The notes: generated by a model from the sequence alone, not told the origin. 64,000 nucleotides of DNA from Pararge aegeria (GCF_905163445.1 NC_053182.1:8866001-8930000); one strand, 5' to 3'; positions 11,001 through 23,745 are shown, numbered from the stretch's first letter. Translations and numbers: made by a program.

Positions 11001-14000
11001 ATCTGCCAGGCATCCAACAACATCTTAATTAAAATGTACCTTTTTTTTTGTGTGTAACTTTTAGATTAAGCGTAAGCGTAGCTTGTGTTATGGGTACCAA
11101 GATTGTTGATAATTTTTTTAATTAATAAACATACATACTTATTATATACAGATAAACACCCAGACACTGAAAAACATTCATGTTAATCACACAAGCATTT
11201 TCCAGTTTTGGAAATCGAACCCACGGCCTTGGACTCAGGGTCAGATAGCCGGGTCACTGCCCACTTCGCCAATCGGCCGTCGTATAATGTAATCTTACCA
11301 ATAACTTTATCGGGACGGCTGCTGCCGGCTGCTATCTTGGTGATCGGTATGGCACTAGTGTTCGTTGCTATCACGCAGTGCTTAGGCACCACCGCTTCGA
11401 GCTCCTTGATCACTTTGTGCTTAATGTTGATGTCCTCAAACACTGCCTCGATCACGCAGTCGGCGTTATTGAACTTGCTGTAGTCCAGTGTTGGCAACAG
11501 GTTCGATAAAAATTTGTCTTTTTGTAGGCTGCAAATAATATCATAAAGTTTAACTGACTTCAATAAGCAAAAGGTTCTAAACTCGAAGCGTAAGGTCATA
11601 AATGACAAATATATTGTCTTTATTGTGTCTCATTTACAACGGATTCTTATAATCTAAGGAACGGTAACAACTGTTTTAGTTAAAACTGTGTTACAGCTAT
11701 TAACGCCCGTCTCCGAGTTTGCTTAACTACATAAAGACTAAAACAAAAAAGACTAAAGAACTAAAGACTAAATAAATATGGAGTTTACTTAGACCCGGGC
11801 TTCCCAACCTGGGCGCCGTAGAAAGTACAGAGGTGCGTCGCGAGGCACCTTATGTACTTCAAGTATTTGTGCAGCGGTTTCACTGCTTGTCCCACACTTT
11901 GGATAATCCAGCCATCCGATTGTTGGGGTGGAATTATTTATCTTAATTGTTTGTTAATATTTTTATATATTATGGTTTTATTAGTTTCATAATGAGGAAG
12001 TTTTATTTTTTGCGCCTATCTGCCTAACTAACAAGTACCTATCTATTTTACAAACTACAAAGACCCGGTATTGTGACACATTTCTATATAGCCAGCGCAG
12101 CGGCGTAGTAAAGTAAATGCGCAGCTAAGGTAATAAGGTTGTTAAACCCTGACTTAGACATTAAAATGATTGTAAATTCCAAAAAGTAATAATTAGAAAT
12201 ACTATCTACGATTGTGATACGACGCTGAGTAGAACACTACTATGGTTGAAATATAACTGTCAAGTGCCATAACAGCTTAGCCCGCTTCAAGCTTAGACTG
12301 CATCATCACCCCAGGTGAGATTGCAGTAAAGGGCTTCATTGTAGTCTAAAAATAAAATATATCATCATGTCTGGATCGGGGCAAAAAATTGTGGGGTATT
12401 TGTATTGGGATAAAAATGAAACTGGTTTCACTCCTCTGATTTCGACATCATTTAAGTTAAGGTTGCAGTTTCATTTAGTCAACCGGTTGAATAGAAAAAC
12501 CGCATCTTATTACATTTCGCTCAATTAACAGGTATTAGTTAACCGGTTTACCGGAGACGTAATATTTTTATTTATAATAATTTTGGGACCTTAGAACCTA
12601 CCTACCTGAACCTAAAAAAACAACAAAAAATTAGGGGTAAATAAAATACCGGTCCCAAGCCCTGCTTACGATAAACTCACAAATACATACATAGCGTACA
12701 ATGAACATTATGTGATTCAGTAACTTACGCAGAGACCCTCTTTCGCTTGACAGCGTTGACAAGGCCGTTCTGTATTTGTCCGACGCCGCGGTAAAGGCCA
12801 GCGTTGGTGGCGTCCTTCATCACAACGTTGTAGCCCTTGTCGATGGACACCTGCACGATGCCCGCACCCATCAAACCTGCACCGAGGACGCCTATCTGAA
12901 ATAAAACAACCATTAAAATTTTTCACCGATTGAGCAAGTGACTTCCCAAACAATGCACTGAGAAAATATATGGATGTTTGAAAATTTTTCTTTGCGCAGG
13001 AAACGCTTTGGTCTTAAGTTGGGAGGTTTCGGGTTCGATTCCCGGCAGGCATAATTTGGGAATTTATAATTTCTGAATTTTAGTTACCAACGACAAAGAC
13101 GTGCCGCTAAGCGATTTGACGTTCACAGAAGTTACATTTAGATTCTAGAGAGAAAATAAAACAGCAAGCAACTTTTCTTTTTCGCATTTGCAATATTATT
13201 TTTGTAACAATCACGATTATATTTTATGTGTATCTAAATTAAAGCAGAGCCAATTGATTCCGAGCACCTTTTTATCATTTGAATGTTTACCAGAAATTAT
13301 TTTTTATATGCAAAATTATCTTCAGGATTACGTTAAAAAATTAAAGCATATATACACCACAAAGGGTAACAACTAAGATGACTAGTAAGTTTTATTATGT
13401 TACTAGCTGTTGCCCGCGACTTTGTCTACGTTTGATAATGTTTTTTGATGTGGCATTAAATTTAGTTGTAGATCTAAATAAATTTAAATTATTCAGTATC
13501 GCTAAGCCCTAAATGAGGGGTTTGCTGCTGTCCAGTGAGGAGTTCTATCCTCTATCTCCAACCACAGTTTGGGCAAAATTAAACACATATTGTTTGAGTA
13601 CAAATACAGTACAAAAATTATTATTTAAATCAATTATAATTTGTTGGAGTTATGGTGTAAAATCGTCAAACACTCGTCCCCTCTCCCAAAGGAACCGAGC
13701 TTAATGTCGGGATAAAAAGTATCCTATATTACTTCTAACACTTCCAAGAATATGTGTACAAAGTTTCATGAGGATCGGTTAAGAAGTTTTTGCGTAAAGC
13801 GTAACAATGAAACTTACATTGACATTTATAATTTATATAAAACGTAAGCTTACAGAAAAATCCTATTATAATATTAAGGATTACTTAAACGATAAAAAAG
13901 CTTGGGTGTGAATTGCTCTAGCTTCATAGCTGAATATAAAGTTACTGTGAGATGGGGATATCAAAAAAAAATATTTTTTTTCCCGGCTAAGTTTGTTGTG

Positions 14001-17000
14001 GGCTCTTCTTAGACCAGGGCGCGTTTGGAACCCTCGTAGCTTTAGGTTTAAGTTGGTGAACGAAGTTATCACCATCCCCTTACAATGATGTAAACATTTA
14101 TGTATGAACACTTCATAAGTGCCTGTGATAGGCCTACATGAGAAAGAAATTTTGAATTTTAATATTAGTAGGGAATTAGGGATTACATACCTTTTTAACA
14201 TCTACTTGTGACTTGCCGAACCTGTTCTTTTTGCACTCCGTTTGACCTCTGAAAAGGCCGATAAGACCCTTGCTCTGTGGTGTCATTGCAAGTTCCGCGA
14301 AACCCTGGATCTCTGCTTCGTAGCCTGCCGTTTGACCTTTGTCCACGCCTGTTCTAACTACTTCAAGAATCTACAACAAGTTTTTCAACTATAAATAAAT
14401 TATTTAACGCCTGCTTACTATTTCATAAACGCAAGCAATCTCAACAGTAAACGTAAGTATAAATAGGTACCGTAATAAAATCTAATTTAACTATCTTCAT
14501 ATAAAGTGTGTAAGAAAATAATACTTTTTAGCAAATTCATGACTATTTATTTAAATACATTATAAAAATTGTATATATAAAAATCTCTTATTTCAAGATT
14601 GATTACAAAAATAACCCATTACACCTAAAAGTACCTATTGTACCTATTCAAGGTCGTATGTAAAAGAGCATATTACAAACTACTCAAATTAAATATGCTG
14701 CTAAGCAACAAAAAGACTTAAAGGCCCATGCAGTTTCTTAAATTGTAGGTATATATAGGTAGATATTTTATGAGAATTCCAATTATATACTAATGATTTC
14801 AAATATTTTTTTGCATTTGATAGCCTAATATTTTAATTTTGAGAACAACAAAGAAGACAAAGATTATGCAAAACCGAGTAGAACTGATTTTTTACCTCAA
14901 TTATAAACCTGTTCAGCATGCGATAACTATAGTTAGGTAAAAAAAAAATAGTTTATATTATTGTAATACACTATTCTCACCTTAAGCGGAGCAGGGTATA
15001 AACCACGTGATGCCTTCATCACTTGTTCCTTAGCTTTGTTGAAAACAAAGTTCTTCACAAAGTCCCACTGCATCGCCATCGCAGTTACTTTTTCAACTAA
15101 TCCTTTCTTGCTCCTGTCAACCTTTATTTTGCCTGAGGCAATGTCTTTTGCTATTTGAATAGCAACATTTTCCAAGTACTGCATTGTATTTTTTTCTGGC
15201 TGACCAAGACCTTTATGATTTCACAAGAATATATTTAAAAAGTTACTCTAAATGTTATGGTATAAAATACGTCTTTTTTTTAAGAATTTTAATAATTACC
15301 TGGTCCAAGTGGGGAAACTAACAGGTCTACAATACCAAGTTTCTTTGCCTTATCAGCTTTGACTGTTTTCCCAGTGAGAGCTAAGTCCAAAGTTGTTGGA
15401 ATGGAAGTTAGTGCTGGCATTCTAGAAACATTGGATAAGTTATAATGTGAATTTTGCTTAAAATTGTAACATGACTGGATTTGATTTCAATATGCAATGT
15501 TGCAACTTATTTCAAATCTACATTTTGTACATAAATGAAATAGTAATCAAAGAAATTGAAAACAACCGAAATACTCTGTATGGTCTACATATCTTCATGT
15601 CTCTTATTATAACCCAAATTTTTTATAAAAAATTAAGAAAAACATACTTAAAGTTGTTGTTAGACTTATGTTTTGATTTTTTTTTCTAAAGAGAAAATTT
15701 AAGGACGACAAAATATGGTCAAGAATAACATAAAAACAATACTTTGGAGAACAACATACATTCTTTCAACAAGACGACAAAGACGACATTCCTCTTTCTT
15801 TCAACTTACTTAAGCCGAACTCAGTACCATAATTAAAAACAAACACACAAGTTACCAAACAACCAACTAAGGTAAGATAGGATTTTATTTAATTTAAATG
15901 TTTCATATTAAGGCTTTATTACCTCTGTGTACCACCACCTCCAGGTAAGAGACCTAACATTACTTCAGGAAGACCAAATGCTGTCTTTCCATCTTTAACA
16001 GCGATTCTGTATTTACATGCTAGTGCTGTCTCTAAGCCTCCTCCAAGACAGCTTCCTTGAATGGCAGCTATAAAAGGCTTCCGCGAATTTTCAATCTTCT
16101 TAAATATTTCATGACCTATAACATGACATAGAAATAATAAACTGATTTAGTATTAAATTATGATTTAAAAAACAATAAGAATACAATAACTGTCATGTTG
16201 GATTCAAAGCTGCATGGTTGAATCTTTCTGTTATGGAATTCTACACCATCACTATTAACATCCCACCACTGGGCACAGCCAGCCAATAATTGTTAAGTGT
16301 TGTGTTAGCTTAACAATTGTTCATTGTAAAGTCAACATCTCCTGATGGTTGCGGAGCGAAACGTGCGTAGAGGCTACATTGCCGAGGATCTGTTTGGTGT
16401 TATATTAATTATACGGATTGAAAAAATTATATTAATTACAAATAACACCATACAGATTCTCCTGCTGTGCGCGGAGTATAGTAAATTAATTCTAATTTTC
16501 ATAATATACTATGGATTTTCGAAAAGTAACGCCTGCTTCTATCCAATAATGTCATTATAACATTTTACTCCTGGACCAAAGGTCTTTTCAAACAGGATGG
16601 TTTGCCCATTATCACTATGCTAGTAAGACAGGTTGGTGATCCAAGTCAATGCTAGCAGCAGCACAGAGGACTCTGCTGCCTGTTCTTCATTATATTCCCT
16701 AGTGGAACACTAGTAACCAAGCATGTAATCTCTTATTTTCAGAAGTTTTTAACATACCATTTCTGGAGAGTTTAGCAACTTCTTCTTTAGTTTTACAGCT
16801 TTCTATCATAGTTATATCAGCACCAGCTATGAAACATCCTGGTTTTCCTGATATGAAAACCGCCGCCTCGATTGCTGGGTTTGATTCAATTTCGTTCACT
16901 ATACTTGAAACCTCATTCATAACAGCTTCATTTAATGAGTTAACCTGTAAACCATTCATGGAATTTGTTACTTTTTTTAAAGGAAGTACAATCTTATTCA

Positions 17001-18859
17001 GTTATTCTACTAGCAAAAACATTCCCAAGTAGGGTTGAAATCAGACAGGTGGTTGGCTGTAAAAATATGCCAAAACCAAAACAACAAGTCTGTTTAGTTG
17101 CAAATGTTTGTTGCCAATGTTACGACTGGTAAAGTTGGTATCATTATCTCTTGATTTAAAGAAACCCATAATATAGACAAGGATAGGGAAGATAGAACAC
17201 AGCAGGGCATTCCAAACCTTTCTGGTTAATATTGGACACTATGATTGACATATTAATTATAAAACAATGCAGACACTTCCATATCAGTATTCAACAACCC
17301 ATTAACTGTGAGCAGTCAGTACTGGAACTGCATCCCACATGCAGTTTTGTACCTTTCTTACAGATTATATGTATAGAGACTAAATTTTTCAGAGAGGCTA
17401 TCTTTATTGTTCAAATTTAAATACTTGTGGTGAAAAGTATTCAAAATTATTTTAAACATGACAAACCAAGGTGTTTTCATTCTATTAGAAAAAAAAATGA
17501 TGTTCAGGAAATAGCTACATCCTTACAGCATTTATTGAACACTGATTAATTATATTTTATTTGTTTTCTTGCATCTGATATTTTCCTCGCTATGGTAATT
17601 TTTTTTTTTTTTACATGTATGATGCTTAAGCCAAGGGGACCATGCTCGGAATTCTATTCTCATGGATCTAAAAACACTTCATTTGCACTAAATAACAACC
17701 TTGCAGCCTCGCATAAAACTTTTTAGGGATATGATTTTTAAGATATATTTATTTTATTAATTATATTATGTAATAAGGGTTTCTCTTTACCTATATATTA
17801 CAATGTAACACAATTACATAAACTTATTGCAATTAGTGTTGCGGTAGTTACTCAACTGCTTTTACTGTTGTCTTGGACTGTTGCCATATAATCTCTTATC
17901 AAATATAAAACATATACATGCCTGGATGCATGTATAAACAATAATTTTCACTAACATCTGATAATAATTGTTACCTAAGAGTTTGAATTTGTTCACTTAG
18001 CCCACCAAGCCCCATTAGGATAACATGGTTGGTCTAATGTCAATATTACACTTTCCAATGAGAGCATTGGTATGTGTAATATTGATATTAGACCAACCAA
18101 AGAGTGAGAGTCATGTGCTGAGCGATTGCAAATTAATAAGGGTGTTTCTTTTTCTCACAAAATCCCTCAAACTTTGTGAATATAAAACAATACTATTTCT
18201 GAAGCACACTAACAAGCCATATCTCTAGATGTTATTGATGTTATACATGGTTACTGAGATTTCTATTTATTGTTATAATTTATATAAGTATTTAAGTTAT
18301 TTTTTTACTCATTCTGCCCTTTAACTTTGCAGTAACATTGTCAAATTATAAAAACTGGACTGGAAAGTAACCATAAAAAAAAAAGCAGAGTGTACCTTAT
18401 TACAGTTAACTATAATAAAGTAGCTACATTGGTGATAATAATAAAATACCATAAAATTGAGGTATGTATTTAACTCAATTTAAACACTGAAAATATTTGA
18501 AATTGGAATATTTTGACACTTACTTTAACATTAGGCGAATCCAAAGTAACAACATAAACTCCATTGACCAATTTACATTTTGTGTGGACTTGTGAAGCTG
18601 CAGCGGCCGCAAAGTTCCTGTTATGCAGCCCTGAAAAATACCTTAGTAAGTAAGCAGGCATCATTTCAAATAAGAAATATAGATAAACAATATATTATAA
18701 CTATATACTATTCAAAATAAACAATATAATAGTTGAATCGTCACAAATACTAGAATAAGAAGGTACTAGGTTAATTCAACGATACTAACTGTTTAAAAAG
18801 TTCACATTATTACGCCGTTTTAGAATCTTCAGTGCGTTGAACATTTTGCTATTAGACAT
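8083..18859 (-). CDS. HADHA: Trifunctional enzyme subunit alpha, mitochondrial (enoyl-CoA hydratase / long-chain 3-hydroxyacyl-CoA dehydrogenase)
   Basis: Performs the hydration and NAD-dependent dehydrogenation steps of long-chain beta-oxidation, in complex with the thiolase subunit HADHB on the mitochondrial inner membrane. Fourteen coding exons join in frame: 18859-18790, 18630-18524, 16944-16758, 16115-15923, 15421-15300, 15210-14981, 14370-14191, 12895-12729, 11528-11299, 10523-10331, 9761-9626, 9170-8947, 8546-8430, 8221-8083. All introns are GT-AG. The product is 764 aa (human 763). The start is Arg/Lys/Asn-rich like a targeting peptide; an ATG five codons later (18844) is also possible. 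Hydratase: KPGCFIAGADITM, then GSCLGGGLE with Glu150, and LPEV with Glu172, the two acid-base glutamates. Dehydrogenase: Rossmann motif GVLGAGLMGAGI from 365, GMHYFSPVDKM with His498, and Glu510, the position altered in human LCHAD deficiency. All are intact, so an active enzyme is expected. Confidence 0.97.
9240..9365 (-). repeat. Fragment of dispersed repeat family G in HADHA intron 11
   Basis: Read on the minus strand, it shares 'cagattcttctgcttttcgc' and the following 'ggagtatagcatatt...aattttcat' with segments at about 16455-16505 and 35155-35205. No coding capacity. Family class unknown. Confidence 0.6.
11068..11283 (-). repeat. tRNA-headed SINE (family B) beside a HADHA splice donor
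   Basis: On the minus strand the head reads 'gacggccgattggcgaagtg', with a degraded B box 'gggttcgattt'. The body reads 'cagtgtctgggtgtttatctg' and the tail 'cataacacaagctacgctta'. It matches the fuller copy at 63076-63329. Its 5' end starts about 15 bases after the donor of HADHA exon 9 (exon ends at 11299). Confidence 0.85.
12263..12345 (-). repeat. Fragment of dispersed repeat family D
   Basis: Shares 'ccaggtgagattgcagt' and 'agggct' (as reverse complement) with family D copies at 40326-40512 and 50638-50800. A lepidopteran interspersed repeat in HADHA intron 8. Confidence 0.6.
13005..13080 (+). repeat. tRNA-like SINE fragment (third family)
   Basis: Contains a clear B-box block 'cgggttcgattcccggcagg' followed by 'gggaatttataatttctgaa', as seen in other lepidopteran SINEs. 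The 5' half is degraded. Lies in HADHA intron 7. Confidence 0.6.
13395..13830. repeat. Interspersed repeat in HADHA intron 7
   Basis: Carries 'gctgttgcccgcgactttgt' and 'aagtttcatgaggatcggtt', phrases common in lepidopteran repeats of LINE or Helitron origin. The block 'gaggggtttgctgctgtcc' with 'agttctatcctctatctcca' recurs at 52235-52290, so the two belong to one family. No intact ORF. Confidence 0.65.
13970..14165 (-). repeat. LINE-like 3' fragment close to HADHA exon 7
   Basis: On the minus strand it reads 'catgtaggcctatcacaggc', 'acttatgaagtgttcataca', 'gagggttccaaacgcgccct' and 'cccacaacaaacttagccgg'. Matching pieces occur at 59833-60010 and 32905-33000. It ends about 25 bases from the donor of HADHA exon 7 (14191). 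Confidence 0.65.
16270..16555 (+). repeat. Dispersed repeat family G, longest copy
   Basis: Contains in order 'aacaattgttcattgtaaag', 'ggagcgaaacgtgcgtagag', 'acattgccgaggatctgttt', 'gcgcggagtatagtaaatta' and 'acgcctgcttctatccaata'. The same pieces recur, partly inverted, at 34935-35215 and 9240-9365. No coding capacity. It lies in HADHA intron 3. Class not determined; a Helitron or other DNA element is possible. Confidence 0.65.
18027..18098. other. 72-nt near-perfect hairpin in HADHA intron 2
   Basis: The left arm (34 nt) starts 'ggttggtctaat' and the right arm (34 nt) ends 'attagaccaacc'. Only three mismatches interrupt the stem, and the loop is about 4 nt ('agag'). Size and shape resemble a microRNA precursor or a very small foldback element. 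No expression evidence is available. Confidence 0.7.
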
Positions 18860-20543
18860 TTTGAAAAACTTATTATGTAAACAGCAACTTAACAATAAAT
18901 AAACTTCGCTAATAACTAAAGAATTTTGGACCCAGACTTTGAACCTAAACTTTCTCGTCAGATGGTGATAGAGAGAGGAGGTGAAGATAGCGAACAGCAG
19001 GGGGAGGCAGGAGAATGACATTGACAGGCACTGACGTCTTCTGTTGACTTTGGCAGTTGTGTTTTTTCAAGGGCTTCTCGACTCTAGGTTCTAGTTTTAT
19101 GGAGCCTTTCCCCTATGGGAAAGAATAAAGAAATAGAAGAAACATATATAGAAGCTTATTCGCCAATAAGTATAGAACAAATACAAGATAGCACCTATTG
19201 AAATTTTTTAACAACCCCTTTTGTGGAACTTCCAATACGCGAAACATGGGCGAAGAAAAACAAAAAAAAGAGCAAATAAGACTACAGGACGTAGGTTGTT
19301 AGTATAAAAAAAGTAAAAATCAATCTTTTTTTACTAAAATATAAATTTAAAGAATGGTTTTATTTTGTCATAGCGTTCTCTGGCTTACACAGGTACTAAT
19401 AGTAATAGTTAATGTGTGTGCAGGAAGTGCTTAAGAATTGAAATGACCGGGGATTGGAATCCTGGATTTTTTGATCGTGAGTTGAACATGTAAGCAACTA
19501 GACCAGTTAGGTAGTTGGTAAGTCAATAAGGCGTTGATCTAGTACCTGCCTCGTTGGTGTAATGGTGGATGTGGATGTTATTACTTAAAACTCTTTATAA
19601 TTAAAATAAGTTTAATATTTAATTTCGTGAAGGGGGTTTCTTTGCAGGGTAATTATTCTAACATTCTATCAGTTAACTCCTACACATAAAAAAATCAAAG
19701 TACTCGTATCGATGGTATTAAATCAGGTCGTTTAAATGTGTCACGAACACAACCTTTCATGGATATGAGTCGCCTTTGACTCCACTAAAGCTGTAGGTAC
19801 CTACTCCATCAAAAGCTTTGGAAGTGTAATTACCCGGGGAGACCCGAGCTTACTAGGGTTGCCTTTAGCAGCGATTGATATTCAATTGTAAGTTAAATTA
19901 TCAGAAGCCATTGTTTGGGCAGAGAGAAATTTGCCTTAAGCTCTAATTTGGCCTATACTACTATAATATAATATAATAATATACTTTATTGGGCACATAA
20001 CATTATAATGGTATACAAAAATACAAGTTACATAGTTAGACATTAGCAATTGTTACAACAATCTCATTAATCAATATAGTTACATAAAATTACTAATCTG
20101 ATTTTCATGAACCTTATAACAGTAGGTACGTCTACGTAACGTAAGTCGTAAGTCTGATTATCATCAGTATTTGCGAACATTCATAGAAATACAATACAGT
20201 GCATCAATCACAGAGTTTCATTATTATTTATTATAATTTTATTTTTTTACTATTTATATATTTTGTCATTTATGTATACCGGGTCTTTAATAAAACCTTT
20301 ATTATCATTATTTATTATAAGGAGAGAAATCAAGTGGCAGCCCTACTTCAATCTGCACCCAACTTCCTAAAAGGGGGAGGGGGAGGTGGTCGGTTGTTCC
20401 GTTCGCTTAGCCGCGCCGTCGTCATGGTTACAGAGTACGAATTATTTGAACAAGTGGTGCTTTTAAGATTCACAGTGGGCGAAGGTTTCATTTCTAAGTT
20501 AAAGATTTTGTACTTTAGAGCTTTCGTATTATAGCATTGATAA

Positions 20544-21105
20544 GAGCGGTGATAGCCTAGTAGGTAAATATATAAATAAATATATAATAAATAAATAAAT
20601 AAATAAATATACTACGACAATACACACATCGCCATCTAGCCCCAATGTAAGCGTAGCTTGTGTTATATACTGAGATGACTGATGAATATTTTTATGAATA
20701 ATATACATAAATACTTATAATATACAGATAATCACCCAGACACACGACCTTGGACTCGGAAAGCAGGGTCACCGCCCACTTCGCCAGTCGCCCGTATAGG
20801 TAAGGCTTGACTTTCCTTTCAGGGATTGCGAGTTCGATCCTCGTTACGCACCTCTTATTTTTCGGAGTTATGTGCATTTTTAATTTAAGCACCTAAACAT
20901 GCTGCTTTAATAACGGTGGAAAAAAACATCCATGTTTTCCTCCACCTTTAATCTGCGTGGCTGAGAGTTCTCCAATTCTCAAGGATGTGTGAAGTCTACC
21001 AATCCGCACTTGGCCAGCGTGGTAGACCATGGCCTAAACCCAATCCATTCTGTGAGAAGACCTACAATGAACCGGTGGTGGGTTGATGATGATGATTTTG
21101 ATGTA
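20544..21105 (+). repeat. SINE A interrupted by a SINE B insertion
   Basis: SINE A starts 'gagcggtgatagcctag' and is cut at 'taggtaa'. It resumes at 20797 with the same 'taggtaa' and continues through 'gcgagttcgatcctcg' to a 'gatgatgatg' tail. The insert is a reverse-oriented SINE B. Confidence 0.85.
20568..20796 (-). mobile_element. SINE B inserted in SINE A, with 7-bp target duplication
   Basis: A full-length-looking family B SINE on the minus strand, running from the head 'acgggcgactggcgaagtgg' to an AT-rich 'ttatttatttatttat' tail. The target duplication TAGGTAA flanks it at 20561-20567 and 20797-20803, as expected of LINE-assisted insertion. Confidence 0.88.
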
Positions 21106-23486
21106 TCGATAAGTATATAAGATTCTCCCCAAAAACCTGTGGAATTCACAGAATTAAGAACAAACAGAACCCTCATTCAGCCATAATTGCATGCAGTTAA
21201 TTGTGTACAATCCAGAAAACAGTAAAAAGCCCCGCACGCGTTTCACTTCACACCTTAGACAGCATCCATAGCTACTAGTACCAGGTGAGGTGCAGTCAAG
21301 GGCTATCTTGTAGTGGAAAAAAATATAGTACATTATAACTACTAGTGGTTGCACACGACTTCGTCCACATTTTGTTTCATATTTTACCCGCCTGAGGCAG
21401 TAAACTGTGCAAATTTTATTGCACTAATTTCGAACATAGGACAGACAAAATGTTTTGTCTTTTAGCATTAAGTAAAAAGCTGCTTTTTTGAACATAATAA
21501 ACAGACATGGAATTCTCTTTATTTCTTTAGAACATTGATTTATTATGTTAATATTGGTTTAGAAGGTCCAAGAATGAAGTAGGGATAATTATTCGTTTGT
21601 CATTTTTTGTACCAATAGAATCTAGCTAACTCAAAGTCTTATCGATGATACGAATCCAACATAAAGGGAATTTAAATAGTAACAGTTTAGTTCTTATTCA
21701 TTCTTTAGGTTTCTATAGACAAAGAAAATTCTTTTTAGATTTTCACAAGTTGCCGAGTTGTCTGTACCTACCGGGAATTGATTCAATTGTCCTTATCACG
21801 ACTCTTGAGGGTGTTGGAGATGGGCCTCCATTTTCCCCATCCCACTCAATTTATCTAAGCGTCCGTGTACATTCTATCAGCTATACCACTATGGAAGTTT
21901 CGAAATAGGTAACGCGTAAGTAATACGTAAGTCGTATTCACTGCGTATTCCTCATCGAAATGTTATAAATTCTCTTCAGATTTTACGTACATAGTGAAAT
22001 GGTATATGGTATGCATCATCACCATCTTAATCACTTCAAATGATTGACGCTAACTGCTGGGCATAGGTCTTTAGTAGGACGTTTCACTCGCTAACTTTTT
22101 ATGCCGCTTGTATTTACTGTTAAATGTCGTCTGTTCGCTTCGTCGGGGGTCTATCAACACGGCGCTTCCCAGTGCGGAAAATTGTACAAAAAAAAGTCGA
22201 AAACATTCTTTTTCTTTTTCTATTTACACACATTTTTTTTTCACGTAAATCAAATTGAATACTTCAATATATATATTAAAATATACAAATGCATTTTAAA
22301 AAAGACAGCGAGTGTGTGATTTTGACGTAGTTGCGTTATTGGGTGTCCGTATAAGTATAACCGTATAGTTTATTAACCCTTCACTATGAGCGGTTCGAAA
22401 CACTGGCCATTTTTAAAATTCTAGTATTGAAACAAAATCAAAAGTTTCGGGTGTCCGTCCGATAAAATGCACACTGCTGATAATACAGAACAAGAGCTCG
22501 TTCCGATTTAAGGGTAGATATATATTTTTATAGCTGATATTTATTTCATCGTAGCTTTGATTCATTTACACTTATGGTTCAAAAGAGTTGGTAAAATCTT
22601 TTATTAAAGAAATTTAAAAATATCATTTTTTCGAAGAAACCGAGAACCGTCGTCAAAAATAATCCCTTAATTTAAAAAAAATATCTTTGTTTAAAAATTA
22701 AAAAGTAAAATTTAAAAATTACTACTCTGTTTACCGGTCATCACAAAATCATGCATACCTTGTAAAGCGTGCATCCTGAAGACAGACATGGGATAGATTA
22801 TTTCTGAAAAAAAAACAAACTGATACCCCAGGTTTTAAAAAAAACGTACTAACGTGAATGAAGTATCAGACATCAGCTAGTACCTTATGCTTAGCATACA
22901 AATATGCTGCAATTAGTACACTTATTAACCTAGATACGGTGATTAAAAGACTAAAGCAATTCAGTAAATAGATCATTAAAGTAACTGCAATAAGCGTTTG
23001 ACTGTGTGTTTGTTGATGGCACTTATCTTATCATTGCCCCTTAAACTTTTGGATGTATTTTGATGTGGTTCTTTTATATTATATTGGTTCGTGAACACGT
23101 TTTGCGGTATAGGCTAACAGCAAGCACCGTGCACCGGCGCGCGACTCGGGTTTTTATAGTCATTATGTGACAAGTATAACAACTAACATACGTCATTAGT
23201 CATTAAACAGCTCTACCTGGTAATCACAATATTGGGAAGTCCAAGTAGAAACTTACCGACATTTTTACATATTGCAGAATTAGAGAGGTCATTATTAAAT
23301 TAAATTGGTTAAATCTCTAAATTACAGATAATTATATACAAATGCCTTTGTACATAATATAAAAGAGTTGTCATTTACAGATAGATACTTATTAAGGAGT
23401 CACATAGGTACAAAAACTGGCTACGTAATAAATAAATAGACACGCTGACTACTCAGCATCCAGGTTCAGTATATTTCATCTATAAG

Positions 23487-23745
23487 AATAAATAAATGAA
23501 TAGATATACTACGGCAATACACACATCGCCACCTAGCCCCAAAATAAGCGTAGCTTACATACGCTACATAAAAATATTTATCAGCATCTACTAAGATGCT
23601 GATAAATATTTTTATGTATCATATACATAAATACTTATAATATACCAATAAACACCCAGACACTGAAAAACATTCATGTTCATTACAGAAACATGTTCCA
23701 GTTGTGGGAATCGAATCCACTGCCTCAGAAACTCAGAAAGCAGCC
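23487..23745 (-). repeat. SINE B copy carrying an internal foldback
   Basis: Minus-strand family B SINE with 'ggggctaggtggcgatgtgt' and 'cagtgtctgggtgtttat'. A perfect inverted duplication of its middle (23566-23589 against 23594-23617, 24 bp each, 4-base loop) is absent from the other copies. Confidence 0.8.

Noticed and set aside
18785..19021. Longer N-terminus for HADHA starting at 19021
   Set aside because: The upstream in-frame extension is hydrophobic and unlike any family member; ATG 18859 gives the usual length of 764 aa.
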